From assembly GCF_024594815.1 (NCBI RefSeq), contig NZ_JANJOU010000026.1, forward strand, positions 38,559 to 102,558: a stretch of DNA of 64,000 bases, read 5' to 3'. The position numbers were made by a program, and so were the translations under genes. This DNA comes from Roseomonas populi. Lineage in GTDB: Bacteria > Pseudomonadota > Alphaproteobacteria > Acetobacterales > Acetobacteraceae. A model generated the notes under the pieces. That model was given only the letters and a program-made list of their open reading frames with translations, was not told the DNA's origin and searched no databases. This document shows, piece after piece, positions 8,229 to 15,946 of this stretch; the stretch's first letter is position 1, and every line of letters starts with the position of its first letter.

Positions 8229-8253
8229 CACGCCGCCGCGAGCACTTTATTCC
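8229..8253 (-). promoter_or_regulatory. ECF-type promoter, leftward
   Basis: GGAAT (8253-8249), a 16-base spacer, then CGTG (8232-8229), reading leftward. This is the layout of ECF sigma promoters (GGAAC...CGT). The expected transcription start is near 8220, giving a leader of about 28 bases before the ATG at 8192. It mirrors the rightward promoter at 8276-8300. Confidence 0.6.
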
Positions 8254-8275
8254 CACTTTCTTCCGACGCACCGCC

Positions 8276-8300
8276 GGAATAAGAAGGCAGCCCCTGCGTT
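8276..8300 (+). promoter_or_regulatory. ECF-type promoter, rightward
   Basis: GGAAT (8276-8280), a 16-base spacer and CGTT (8297-8300), with the same GGAATAA core as the leftward promoter. The expected start of transcription near 8307 supports translation of the sigma factor from the ATG at 8331 rather than 8310. It implies autoregulation. Confidence 0.65.
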
Positions 8301-8330
8301 GATGCGGCCATGAGGGGTTTGCCACACCGG

Positions 8331-8837
8331 ATGTCGACGCTGGCCGAGATCGAAGCCCAAGTGCCGGCGCTGCGGCGCTACGCTTGGAGCCTCGTGCGCC
8401 ACGACCAGGATGCCGATGACCTCGTACAGGACTGCCTTGTCCGCGCCCTGGCTAGTCTTCCCGAGATCGAGGGCAACGGGATCACACCGCTCCGTCCCTG
8501 GCTGTTCACCATCCTGCACAACTTGGCGGTGAGCCGCTGGCGGAGCCTTCGTCGGCGCGGTCAGACAGTGGAGCCCGAGAGCGCCAACCTGACCGTGGCC
8601 CCCAGCCAGGAATGGACGAGTTCCGCGCGCGAGATGGTGGACGCGCTCGCGCGGCTGCCGCCCGACCAGCGCCAGGTGCTGATGCTGGTGAGCGTGGAAG
8701 GGTTCGAGTACCGCGAGGCGGCCGGCATCCTGGGTATCCCCATGGGAACCGTCATGTCGCGGCTGAGCCGCGCGCGGGATGCCCTGCGCGCGCAGATGGA
8801 AGGACGCAGGCGCCTGGCGCTGCGGCTGGTGCAATGA
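8331..8837 (+). CDS. ECF-family RNA polymerase sigma factor
   Basis: A 168-residue group-4 sigma factor. The sigma-2 region contains RRYAWSLVRHDQDADDLVQDCLVRAL (-10 recognition), and sigma-4 contains LPPDQRQVLMLVSVEGF followed by the helix-turn-helix EAAGILGIPMGTVMSRLSRARDAL. An in-frame ATG lies 21 bases upstream at 8310, but the predicted transcription start falls almost on it, so 8331 is chosen. The stop overlaps the start of the next gene, a membrane anti-sigma factor (ATGA), which is the classic ECF arrangement. The divergent operon carries the same promoter motif and is the likely regulon. The stimulus is probably redox or periplasmic stress, by inference from those targets. Confidence 0.92.
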   Translation: MSTLAEIEAQVPALRRYAWSLVRHDQDADDLVQDCLVRALASLPEIEGNGITPLRPWLFTILHNLAVSRWRSLRRRGQTVEPESANLTVAPSQEWTSSAREMVDALARLPPDQRQVLMLVSVEGFEYREAAGILGIPMGTVMSRLSRARDALRAQMEGRRRLALRLVQ

Positions 8838-9607
8838 CAGAGTCTTCGATCCCGGACGAGATGCTGCACGCCTATGTCGATGACCGCCTTGATGCCGGGC
8901 AGCGCGCCAAGATGGAGCGCCGGCTGGCGGCCGACCCCGAGCTGCGCCGGCGCGTGAACGACTGGCAGGCCCAGGATGCCGTGCTGCGCGACGCCCTGTC
9001 CTTCAAGCTACGGGAGCCGGTTCCGCCATCGCTGAGTGTCGCTGCCCTGGCCGAAGCGCGGATGCGAACGACCACGCGCCCCGTCGCGCGCTGGCGTATG
9101 GCCGCCGGCTTTGTGCTGGCACTCGGGCTGGGCGCCGCCGGCGGCTGGTTCGGCCATCGGATGATGCCGTTCGACGAGATCGCGCTGCTGGGGATGGAAT
9201 CCGCCTCAGCCTATCGCGTTTTCGCCAACGACCCGGCACGCGCCATCGAGGTCAGCTCGTCCAACAGGGCTGAAATGGCAGCTTGGATGACCCAGAAGCT
9301 GGGCCGGCGCGTGGTACTGCCCGACCTGTCGTCGGTGGGTTACAGCCTGCTGGGCGGGCGGGTTCTGTCGACCCTGTCCGGGGCCGCAGCAATGCTGATC
9401 TACGAGAGCGCGGGCGGCGATCGGCTGACCGTCTATGTCCGCCCGATGGGAATCGGGCGCGAGGCGGAGATGCAGCTGCTCGACGTGAAGGCGCTGGAAG
9501 GCTACGGCTGGATCAACCGGCAGATCGGCTACAGCGTGATGTCCGACGGTGATCGCGAGCTGCTGCGGCCCGTGGCGCACCTCATCCGGGATGAATTGAA
9601 GCTGTGA
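8834..9607 (+). CDS. membrane-bound anti-sigma factor
   Basis: A 257-residue protein with an N-terminal cytoplasmic anti-sigma domain (LHAYVDDRLDAGQRAKMERRL..., residues 10-50), one membrane helix (about 86-106, AAGFVLALGLGAAGGWF) and a periplasmic sensor part of about 150 residues. The zinc-binding H-x3-C-x2-C motif of ZAS anti-sigma factors is absent, so it belongs to the zinc-free group often found with proteobacterial ECF factors. It is translationally coupled to the sigma factor by a four-base overlap. The periplasmic part (R-V-V-L-P-D-L-S...GGRVL; A-M-L-I-Y-E) is the usual anti-sigma sensor shape; the ligand is unknown. Confidence 0.88.
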   Translation: MTESSIPDEMLHAYVDDRLDAGQRAKMERRLAADPELRRRVNDWQAQDAVLRDALSFKLREPVPPSLSVAALAEARMRTTTRPVARWRMAAGFVLALGLGAAGGWFGHRMMPFDEIALLGMESASAYRVFANDPARAIEVSSSNRAEMAAWMTQKLGRRVVLPDLSSVGYSLLGGRVLSTLSGAAAMLIYESAGGDRLTVYVRPMGIGREAEMQLLDVKALEGYGWINRQIGYSVMSDGDRELLRPVAHLIRDELKL

Positions 9608-9689
9608 TTGGCCGCATGCCGAGGGGAGCAGGTCATCTCAAATCCCTTCCCGCGAGGAACCGGTCGACAGCGGCGTGGTGCTCTGGGGT

Positions 9690-9985
9690 CTAATGCTCGA
9701 TGGCCTGGAGCGCAGCTTTCAGGTCCAGGCTGCTCCTCAGGTCCGATCCCTCGCTCCGGCGCAGGAGACGCTTGCAGAACCGGAGAGCAGGTTCGGGGTG
9801 CCCGGCGATCTCCTCGACGATCTTGAGGGCGCGGGCCATCAGCCGGTCGGCTACCAGGACTTCCGACACCAGGCCGTCTTCCAGGGCCTGGCCCGCGTTG
9901 AACACCCTGGCCGTGAAGCTGATCTCGGCGGCGCGCGACGTCCCGACCACCCGGGGGAGCTGAGGGGGGCGATGCCGAGCCGGGC
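9690..9985 (-). pseudogene. enoyl-CoA hydratase (crotonase) remnant
   Basis: The leftward frame from 9950 encodes the C-terminal third of a crotonase: VVGTSRAAEISFTARVFNA, then GLVSEVL and an ALRFCKRLLRRS helix. Just upstream the homology continues as A-R-L-G-I-A-P but in another frame; the shift falls in a six-G run (9964-9969). The first two thirds, with the CoA-binding and oxyanion segments, are missing. The piece is therefore both truncated and frameshifted and cannot make an active enzyme. It is the first of three remnants in a row, which marks 9690-11297 as a decaying stretch. Confidence 0.75.
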
Positions 9986-10185
9986 TTTCGGTTGCGGAGG
10001 CCGGCTTGGCCGGCCCGCTGTCTCAAGGGCGTCTTAACCCGGCGGGACCCCTCCATGAATGTCCGCCTCCCACTCACCCCACGCTAGCTGCCGGTCTGGA
10101 AGGTTAGTGCCGCACCTTACCCACACCGAGCGTCGCAATCAGCAGGCCACCGCTGATGTTCAGTGTGGCCAGGGCTCGGTCGCCT

Positions 10186-10584
10186 TCAAGCTTGCCGTTT
10201 GATGGCGGTGCACTTGACCTCGACCAGCAGGCTTGGCCGTGCCAGCTCCGAGACGCCGATCACTGTCCAGGCACATGTGCCGCGCGGGAAGACGCGATCC
10301 TTCACGGCGCGGAAGATATCGAAGTGTTGGCCGAGGCTGACATGGTACGTTGTCATATCCACCACGTCCTCGAAGCTGCAGCCAGCTTCCTCAAGCACCA
10401 GCCTTAAATTCTTTCAGCAGGCGATGAACTGCGCTTCGGGGTCTGCTATGACGTTCAGATGCTCGTCCCTGCCAACCTGTCCGGCGCAGAAGATGAAGGC
10501 TCCGACCTGAACGGCAGGCACGTAGCCCGCGGTCTTGACGATGCATTCCATCTGCCGGGGAACGATAAGCGTGCGGTCGGTCAT
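10186..10584 (-). pseudogene. RidA/YjgF-family gene broken by one stop codon
   Basis: Reading leftward from the ATG at 10584 gives MTDRTLIVPRQMECIVKTAG, a GAFIFCAGQVGRD segment, ADPEAQFIAC, then an in-frame TGA at 10416-10414, after which the same frame continues KNLRLVLEEAGCSFEDVVDM and so on to the stop at 10186. The two halves together form a complete 132-residue RidA-like enamine/imine deaminase, including the PRGTCAWTVIGVSELARPSLLVEV end. A single base change (TGG to TGA) is the simplest explanation. The frame is otherwise intact, so the inactivation looks recent. A restart at the GTG at 10398 would give only the C-terminal 70 residues. Confidence 0.82.
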
Positions 10585-10760
10585 GCGGGCTGCCTTTATC
10601 CTACCTGCTCCAACTAGTCAGCTTCCCATCGACAGCTATGGCACTCGACTCCACCCCGAGCGACGGAAGTCTGCTATCCACCCAACACGGGTAAAGGCTG
10701 CCCAGGCAATCACGTCCGCTCTCGAGAACGCGACCACGCCACGCGAAGTGCCGAGATGAG

Positions 10761-10979
10761 CGCTTAGCGGAAGTCCGCTTGGCTAAACCCTATTTTCCCC
10801 GGCGCAGCCACAAGGACGCGGCCTGTGATCAGGAAGCGCGCCGTAAGGCGCGCCGTTCCGTCAAGCGTCCACCCAGGAGATTGACCCTACCTACTCCCCA
10901 CCAGAGCGGCGACCGGCAGAGCCGCCGGGTGGCGCCGAGCTCGGATGCGGGATGGACATCACCGACGAGGACGTTGCCT
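10761..10979. repeat. dispersed repeat, copy A
   Basis: About 220 bases are clearly related to 40161-40386. The most conserved block is CTATTTTCCCCGGCGCAG (10791 onward), followed by further blocks around GGCCTGTGAT, CCACCCAGGA, AGAGCCGCC and CATCACCG. The two copies differ at many positions and by small indels, so they are old. Neither copy holds a convincing gene. It could be the remnant of a non-autonomous mobile element or a structured intergenic repeat family. Confidence 0.7.
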
Positions 10980-11030
10980 CGAAGTGCCTAGCGAAAACAG
11001 GGCATGTTTGCCGACCCGCCACCTCTCTGA

Positions 11031-11297
11031 CTGACTTTGTTGCCCAGGCACGTCTACGACTGGTTTACCGTGAAAAACATGGACAGTATCCTGAGCGCGC
11101 TCGACGAGGCGATCGTCGTCGCGGTCCGGCAGTCCGTGCGCGACCTGCGGGCCTAGCCGCTCCAGGATCAGGCGCACGGACGCAAGGACAGGACGTTCAT
11201 CCACGTCTTCCGGCTCCGCAGCGGGAGGGTCATTCGCTTCCACATCCAAGACAACATTCCGCGGGATGTCGATGATGCGGCCATACCGATCTCCTGA
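11031..11297 (+). pseudogene. SnoaL-like (NTF2-fold) gene remnant with internal stop
   Basis: One continuous frame reads HVYDWFTVKNMDSILSALDE, then AIVVAVRQSVRDLRA, a TAG at 11154-11156, then GRKDRTFIHVFRLRSGRVIR, FHIQDNIPRDVDDAAIPIS and a final TGA at 11295-11297. The F-x-V-K-N-M-D-x-I-L and H-V-F-R-L-R-x-G-R-V-x-R-F segments fit an NTF2-like/SnoaL polyketide-cyclase-type protein. The frame is closed upstream by a stop at 11028, so the N-terminus is also lost. Family assignment rests on these two segments and is moderate. Confidence 0.55.
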
Positions 11298-11324
11298 CTT
11301 ACGGCACGGGCTTGACCACTCGGG

Positions 11325-12272
11325 TCACCCAGGCAGATGACCGCTGCGCCCGCCACCCTTCCCATCCGGCCCGGCGAACCCGTGCGCGGCACTCACCGTC
11401 GCCGCGGTGGCCGAGAGGTTGTGCAGCGTCTCCGACTTGCTCCCATCGCGATAGGCAAGACCAAGCACGGCCCGCAGCCCGCTCCCCGCCAGGACGAGGT
11501 AGCGCACAGCGTCGGGACGTAGGTGCTGCATGCAGGCCGGCACGACCGCCACACCCATCCCGGCCGCGACGAAGTTAATAGCGGCTGTCAGCTCCGGCGC
11601 GTCCTGCCCGATCCGTGGCGAGAAGCCGAGCCGCATGCACTCCGAGACGATCTGGTCCGAGAGGCCGGAACCGCCCCGGCGCGGGTAGAGAATGAAGGAA
11701 TCGTCCCGCAGGGCCTCCAGGCGGACGGAGCGACGCCTCACCGCGGGATGGCCGGAGGGCACCGCGGCCACCATCGGCTCTTCCAGCAGCCAGCGCACCT
11801 CGACCACCGGGTCCGGAGCGAGCGGAGGACGGACGAAGGCGGCGTCGAGGTCATCCGCCTTCAGGGCCGCGGTGAGCAGCGCGGTGCGCCGCTCCACCAG
11901 GCCGATCTCCACCTCGGGCCACCTCGCCCGGTAGGTCTTCAGAACTTCCGTGACAAAGGGGCTGAAAGAGGCGGAAGCAGTGAAGCCGACGCGCAGCTTG
12001 CCGATCTCGCCGCGCTCCGCCCGACGGGCCAGCACGGCCGCCCGTTCGGCGCGGTGGAGGATGGCGCGGGCCTCCTCGAGGAACACGGTCCCGGCAGCCG
12101 TGAGCTCGATGCGCCGACCCACGCGATGGAAGAGCCGGACGTCCAGCTCAGCTTCCAGCGACTTGATCTGCTGCGTGAGCGGCGGCTGGGCAATCCCGAG
12201 AAGGGCTGCGGCGCGGGTGACGTTCAGCTCCTCCGCCACCGCGCGGAAGTAACGGAGGTGCCTGAGTTCCAT
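11325..12272 (-). CDS. LysR-family transcriptional regulator
   Basis: A 315-residue LysR regulator. The winged helix-turn-helix is at residues 1-60 (MELRHLRYFRAVAEELNVTRAA, then IAQPPLTQQIKSLEAELDV), followed by the substrate-binding domain of CbnR/CatM type (LRVGFTASASFSPFVTEVL). It is divergent from the MmgE/PrpD gene, whose promoter it should activate. The start ATG (12272) is one base away from an inverted repeat CCATA-N9-TATGG, leaving no room for a ribosome site. The gene is a close relative of the LysR at 17957, which has the same layout. The C-terminus is about 20 residues longer than in that paralog. Confidence 0.92.
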   Translation of the reverse strand: MELRHLRYFRAVAEELNVTRAAALLGIAQPPLTQQIKSLEAELDVRLFHRVGRRIELTAAGTVFLEEARAILHRAERAAVLARRAERGEIGKLRVGFTASASFSPFVTEVLKTYRARWPEVEIGLVERRTALLTAALKADDLDAAFVRPPLAPDPVVEVRWLLEEPMVAAVPSGHPAVRRRSVRLEALRDDSFILYPRRGGSGLSDQIVSECMRLGFSPRIGQDAPELTAAINFVAAGMGVAVVPACMQHLRPDAVRYLVLAGSGLRAVLGLAYRDGSKSETLHNLSATAATVSAAHGFAGPDGKGGGRSGHLPG

Positions 12273-12273
12273 T

Positions 12274-12292
12274 CCATATCCTGCGCGTATGG
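12274..12292. promoter_or_regulatory. LysR box abutting the lysR start codon
   Basis: CCATA-N9-TATGG inverted repeat, matching the T-N11-A pattern of LysR sites. It lies in the 106-base divergent gap, one base from the lysR start. A further perfect palindrome, CAATATATTG, is at 12305-12314 towards the target gene and may be the activation site or overlap the target promoter. Confidence 0.6.
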
Positions 12293-12378
12293 GTTTCGGA
12301 CGAGCAATATATTGGACCGGCAGTACGGCATCCTCCTAGCCTCATCGGCATCGAATGCCTGCCGAGGAGACGTCGCCC

Positions 12379-13806
12379 ATGAGCGGAGAACCGCCTGTCC
12401 TGCTCCAGCACGCCACGCGCGACCTGGCGCGCTTCGCTGCCGGGCTGCGCTACGAGGACCTGCCACCCGAGGTGGTGGAGCGCGCTAAGCTGTGCCTGCT
12501 CGACGGGCTCGGCGTCTGCCTGCATGGCGCGCTGCTGCCCTGGACGCGCATGGTGCAGGAGGTCGTGGAGGCCGAGGGCGGAGTTCCCGCGGCGTCCCTG
12601 TGGGGGACCGGGCTGCGGGGCTCGCTCTCCCAGGCGGTGCTCGTAAACAGCACGGCCGGGCACGGCTTCGAGATGGACGACATCCACAAGGAGTCCATCC
12701 TCCACCCGAACTCGCTCACGACACCGATCGCGCTGGGCTGGGCCGAGGCGGAGGGCGCCGTCAGCGGGCGCGAGCTGCTCGCGGCCATCGTCGCGGGCTA
12801 CGAGGTCGGGACCCGCGTCGGCAACGCCGCCACCATGGCGCTGTTCCTGGACGGCTTCCATCCCCAGGGCACCAGCGGAACCTTCGTGGCGGCCGCGACC
12901 GCGGGGCGGCTGCGCGGGCTGGACGCAGGGCGGATGCAGCACGCCCTTGGGATCGCGGGCTCCATGGCGGCGGGCCTCATGGCCGCGCAGGAAGGGGCCA
13001 TGGTGAAGCGCCTCCACGCTGGCCGGGCCGCACAGTCTGGGGTGCTCGCGGCCGCGCTGGCGGCGCGCGGCTTCACCGGCATCACCGAGATTCTGGAGGC
13101 GGGCTACGGCGGCTATCTTAGCTCCTTCTCCAGCCGCCCCGTGCCGGAGAAGCTGACGGCGGGCCTCGGCGAGAGTTGGGAGACGCTTAACGTCGGCTTC
13201 AAGATGTACCCGACCGTTACCAGCATCCACACCGCCCTGGACGCGCTGCGCCAGCTGATGTCGGCCCACGGCTTCCCGCACGGGGACATCGTCCGCGTGG
13301 ATGTCGGCATGGGGCACATGACCTACGTGCACACGGCCTGGCCCTATCGCCCGGCCGGCATCACGGCCGCCCAGATGAACCTGTCCTTCGGGCTGGCCGT
13401 GACCGCCCTCGGCGGCACCGTCACGGCGGGTGACTTCACGGAGGAGCGGCTGCGCGACCCCGGGCTGCTGGACTTCATCACCCGGGTGCACCCCCACGAG
13501 GATTCGGGGATTGAGGCCATGGGGGCACCCTTCCGGCACGCCTGCCGGATGACGGTAACCCTGCGGGACGGCACGACCCACAGCCACGAGGAGCTGAACC
13601 GGCGCGGCAGCCCGGAGAACCCGGTGAGTTTCGCGGAGATTGAGGCGAAGTTCCGGGGCAACGTGTCGGGCATCCTGAGTGACCGTGAGGCGGACCAGGT
13701 CGTCCGCCACGTCAGCAACTTCGAGAGGCTGACGGATTGCGGGGAGCTGCTGGCCATCCTCTCCGCGGACCGGCGCTCCTTCGCGCTCACCGAGGAGGTG
13801 CGCTGA
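12379..13806 (+). CDS. MmgE/PrpD family protein
   Basis: A 475-residue protein of the 2-methylcitrate dehydratase (PrpD)/MmgE/cis-aconitate decarboxylase superfamily. Seen: an N-terminal helical domain (LARFAAGLRYEDLPPEVVERAK), GHGFEMDDIHKES and H-P-x-x-L-T-T-P-I-A-L, AALAARGFTG, and the GFKMYPTVTSIHTALDAL segment of the lid region. Family members act on small di- and tricarboxylic acids; with a Bug receptor directly behind, an organic-acid dehydratase or isomerase role is likely, but the substrate is not known. The ATG at 12379 is preferred over one 24 bases upstream because GAGGAGA sits 8 bases before it. Its stop shares a base with the start of the next gene (TGATG). Confidence 0.88.
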   Translation: MSGEPPVLLQHATRDLARFAAGLRYEDLPPEVVERAKLCLLDGLGVCLHGALLPWTRMVQEVVEAEGGVPAASLWGTGLRGSLSQAVLVNSTAGHGFEMDDIHKESILHPNSLTTPIALGWAEAEGAVSGRELLAAIVAGYEVGTRVGNAATMALFLDGFHPQGTSGTFVAAATAGRLRGLDAGRMQHALGIAGSMAAGLMAAQEGAMVKRLHAGRAAQSGVLAAALAARGFTGITEILEAGYGGYLSSFSSRPVPEKLTAGLGESWETLNVGFKMYPTVTSIHTALDALRQLMSAHGFPHGDIVRVDVGMGHMTYVHTAWPYRPAGITAAQMNLSFGLAVTALGGTVTAGDFTEERLRDPGLLDFITRVHPHEDSGIEAMGAPFRHACRMTVTLRDGTTHSHEELNRRGSPENPVSFAEIEAKFRGNVSGILSDREADQVVRHVSNFERLTDCGELLAILSADRRSFALTEEVR

Positions 13807-14777
13807 TGTCCGTCACCCGTCGCCACCTGATGCGCGGCGTGACCACCGTGCCGCTGCTCGCGCGGGGCGCCACGGCCCAGCCCCAGGCCGTCACCATGGT
13901 CGTGCCCTACGCCCCCGGGGGCGGCACCGACATCGTCGGGCGCAGCTTCGCGCAGCTCTTCTCGCGGGAGCTGGACCGCACCGTGGTGGTGGAGAACCGC
14001 AGCGGCGCGGCCGGGCACATCGGCACCACCTCCGTCGCGCGGGCCCGGCCGGACGGCAACACGCTTCTCTACGCCGTCAGCACCCATATCGTGGTCAACC
14101 CGCACCTGCAACGCGGGGCCGGGACGGAACTCGTGGCCGCGATGGTGCCGGTCGTGCAGGCCACGTCCTACCAGTACGTGCTCGCCGCCGATCCCGACCT
14201 CGGCGTCTCCAGCGTGGCGGAGCTGGTCGCCCTGGCCAAGTCGAGGGCTGCCGGCAGCATGGCCTATTCGTCAGCGGGTGTCGGCAGCAACAACCACCTG
14301 GCGGCGGTCGTCTTCTGCGATGCCGCCGGCATTCAGATGGAGCACGTGCCCTACCGCGGCAGCCTGCCGGCCCTGCTGGACGTGGTGGCGCACCGCGTGG
14401 CGCTGATCTTCAGCTCGCCGGCCCCGGCCATCCCCCTGGTGAGGGAGGGAAAGCTGCGGGCCCTGGCCGTGACGGGAGACCACCGCATGGACGCGCTGCC
14501 GGAGGTGCCCACGCTGTCCGAGGCGGGCCTGACCGGCGTGACCATCACCGGCTGGCACGGCGTCTTCGCCCCCGGCGGCACCCCGGCCGAGCTGATGGGC
14601 CAGTACGGGGCGGCAGCGCGGCGGGCGGTGGCGACGGAGGAGTTCCGGAGGCGCATCGCCCTGGAGGGGATGGAGCCAGCCCCGGACCGGCCCATCGGGG
14701 CGTTCGCGGCCTCGGTGCGGGAGGAGACGGCGTACTGGGGCCGCAAGCTCGCGGAGATGCGGATCCGGATGGAGTAG
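13806..14777 (+). CDS. Bug/TctC-family solute receptor
   Basis: A 323-residue tripartite-tricarboxylate-type periplasmic binding protein. A Tat-like N-terminus (TRRHLMRGVTTVPLLARGA) is followed by the family pattern: VTMVVPYAPGGGTDIVGR near the start, VVENRSGAAGHIG, a G-V-G-S-N-N-H-L segment and HVPYRGSLPALLDVV. Such proteins bind carboxylates and either serve a TctAB permease or act as sensors. No tctA or tctB occurs anywhere in the window. It is translationally coupled to the MmgE/PrpD gene, which suggests the receptor brings that enzyme's substrate. Confidence 0.92.
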   Translation: MSVTRRHLMRGVTTVPLLARGATAQPQAVTMVVPYAPGGGTDIVGRSFAQLFSRELDRTVVVENRSGAAGHIGTTSVARARPDGNTLLYAVSTHIVVNPHLQRGAGTELVAAMVPVVQATSYQYVLAADPDLGVSSVAELVALAKSRAAGSMAYSSAGVGSNNHLAAVVFCDAAGIQMEHVPYRGSLPALLDVVAHRVALIFSSPAPAIPLVREGKLRALAVTGDHRMDALPEVPTLSEAGLTGVTITGWHGVFAPGGTPAELMGQYGAAARRAVATEEFRRRIALEGMEPAPDRPIGAFAASVREETAYWGRKLAEMRIRME

Positions 14778-14905
14778 AGCCGCCAACGATCCCTTCTTGC
14801 GCCCGGGCCGCGGCTCCGGCGCGGTCGGCCCGGCCCGGCCATGTCCCGTTCGGGGCGGGCGGGCCCGATGCCCCGGGACTGCGCCCGCTTGCTTTGCGCC
14901 GCGCG

Positions 14906-15874
14906 TCAGAAGGTGATCCGCGTATCCGCCACGATCTGGCGGATGAGCGCGCGTTCGCGCTCCAGCTGCGCGCCGAAGGCGGCGCGGTTCATGCTGCCGG
15001 GCTCGCTGCCGATGCGGCGCAGGGCATCGCCGGTCTGCGGGTCCTCCAGCGCGGTGCGAAGGGCCTGCTCCAGGCGTTCCAGCACCGGCTCCGGCGTTCC
15101 GCTGCGCGCGAAGAGGGCGTTCCATCCGGCGAGGTCGACGTCGGGGTAGCCGGAGGAGGCGATCGGCGGGACCTGGGGCAGCAGGGGGCTTCGCCCCCGG
15201 CTGGTCAGACCGATGGCCCGCGCCTTCCCCGTCGGCAGCAGGGGTTCCAGCGAGGAGGCGCTGATGACCGCCGCCTCCAGGTTGCCCGCGAGCAGGTCCG
15301 CGGCGGCTTCCGCCCCACCGCGATAGGTCACGTGCTCCATGGTGATCCCGGCCGCGTGGCCGAGCAGCGCGCCCGCGAGGTGGCCGATGCTGCCGACCCC
15401 GGGCGAGCCGTAGCTGATCGGCTTCCCTCGCCCGTAGCGCACGAAGCCCGCAAGGTCCCCGGCGGGGAGGGACGCGGTCACCGCCAGCACATAGGGCTGC
15501 GTGGTGGCGAGCCCGACCGGCGCAAAGGCGCGCTCGTGGTCGAAGGGCAGGTTCGGGATGGCCAGCGGGACGATCAGGAAGGATGCGGCGTCGAAGAGCA
15601 GCGTGTAGCCATCGGCGGGCGCATTGGCGACGAGCCCGGCTCCGATGGAGCCGCCCGCACCGCTGCGGTTCTCAATGACGACCGGCTGGCCCAGGGCCGC
15701 GGCGAGGCGCGGCTGGATCAGGCGGGCCACCGTGTCCGTCTGGCCCCCTGGCGCATAGGGCACGATGACGCGGAGCGGGCGCGTCGGCCATGAGGCGTGG
15801 GGGCGCTCCGTCTGGGCGTGCGCGATCAGGGGCGTGCTGGCAGCCGCCAGCACCAGCCCTCGCCTGGTAGGCAT
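14906..15874 (-). CDS. Bug/TctC-family solute receptor
   Basis: A 322-residue periplasmic binding protein with signal peptide MPTRRGLVLAAASTPLIAHA. The Bug-family signatures VIVPYAPGGQTDTVARL, VVIENRSGAGGSIG, YGSPGVGSIGHLAG and HVTYRGGAEAAADLL are all present. ATG at 15874 is chosen because the signal peptide starts there, although the frame is open further upstream. It is the last gene of the leftward group headed by the isocitrate-lyase-like gene and meets the other Bug operon tail to tail (128 bases between stops). Confidence 0.92.
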   Translation of the reverse strand: MPTRRGLVLAAASTPLIAHAQTERPHASWPTRPLRVIVPYAPGGQTDTVARLIQPRLAAALGQPVVIENRSGAGGSIGAGLVANAPADGYTLLFDAASFLIVPLAIPNLPFDHERAFAPVGLATTQPYVLAVTASLPAGDLAGFVRYGRGKPISYGSPGVGSIGHLAGALLGHAAGITMEHVTYRGGAEAAADLLAGNLEAAVISASSLEPLLPTGKARAIGLTSRGRSPLLPQVPPIASSGYPDVDLAGWNALFARSGTPEPVLERLEQALRTALEDPQTGDALRRIGSEPGSMNRAAFGAQLERERALIRQIVADTRITF

Positions 15875-15946
15875 TTGGACCTTCCTCTTTCTCTCGTTGG
15901 CTGTGTGAAGCGCGACGGCAGGTGGCCCCCTCACCCGCCGTGCCGG

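Noticed and set aside
10952..11275. A 107-codon rightward frame in the decay strip
   Set aside because: It overlaps the SnoaL-like remnant in a different frame and has random-looking Arg-rich composition.
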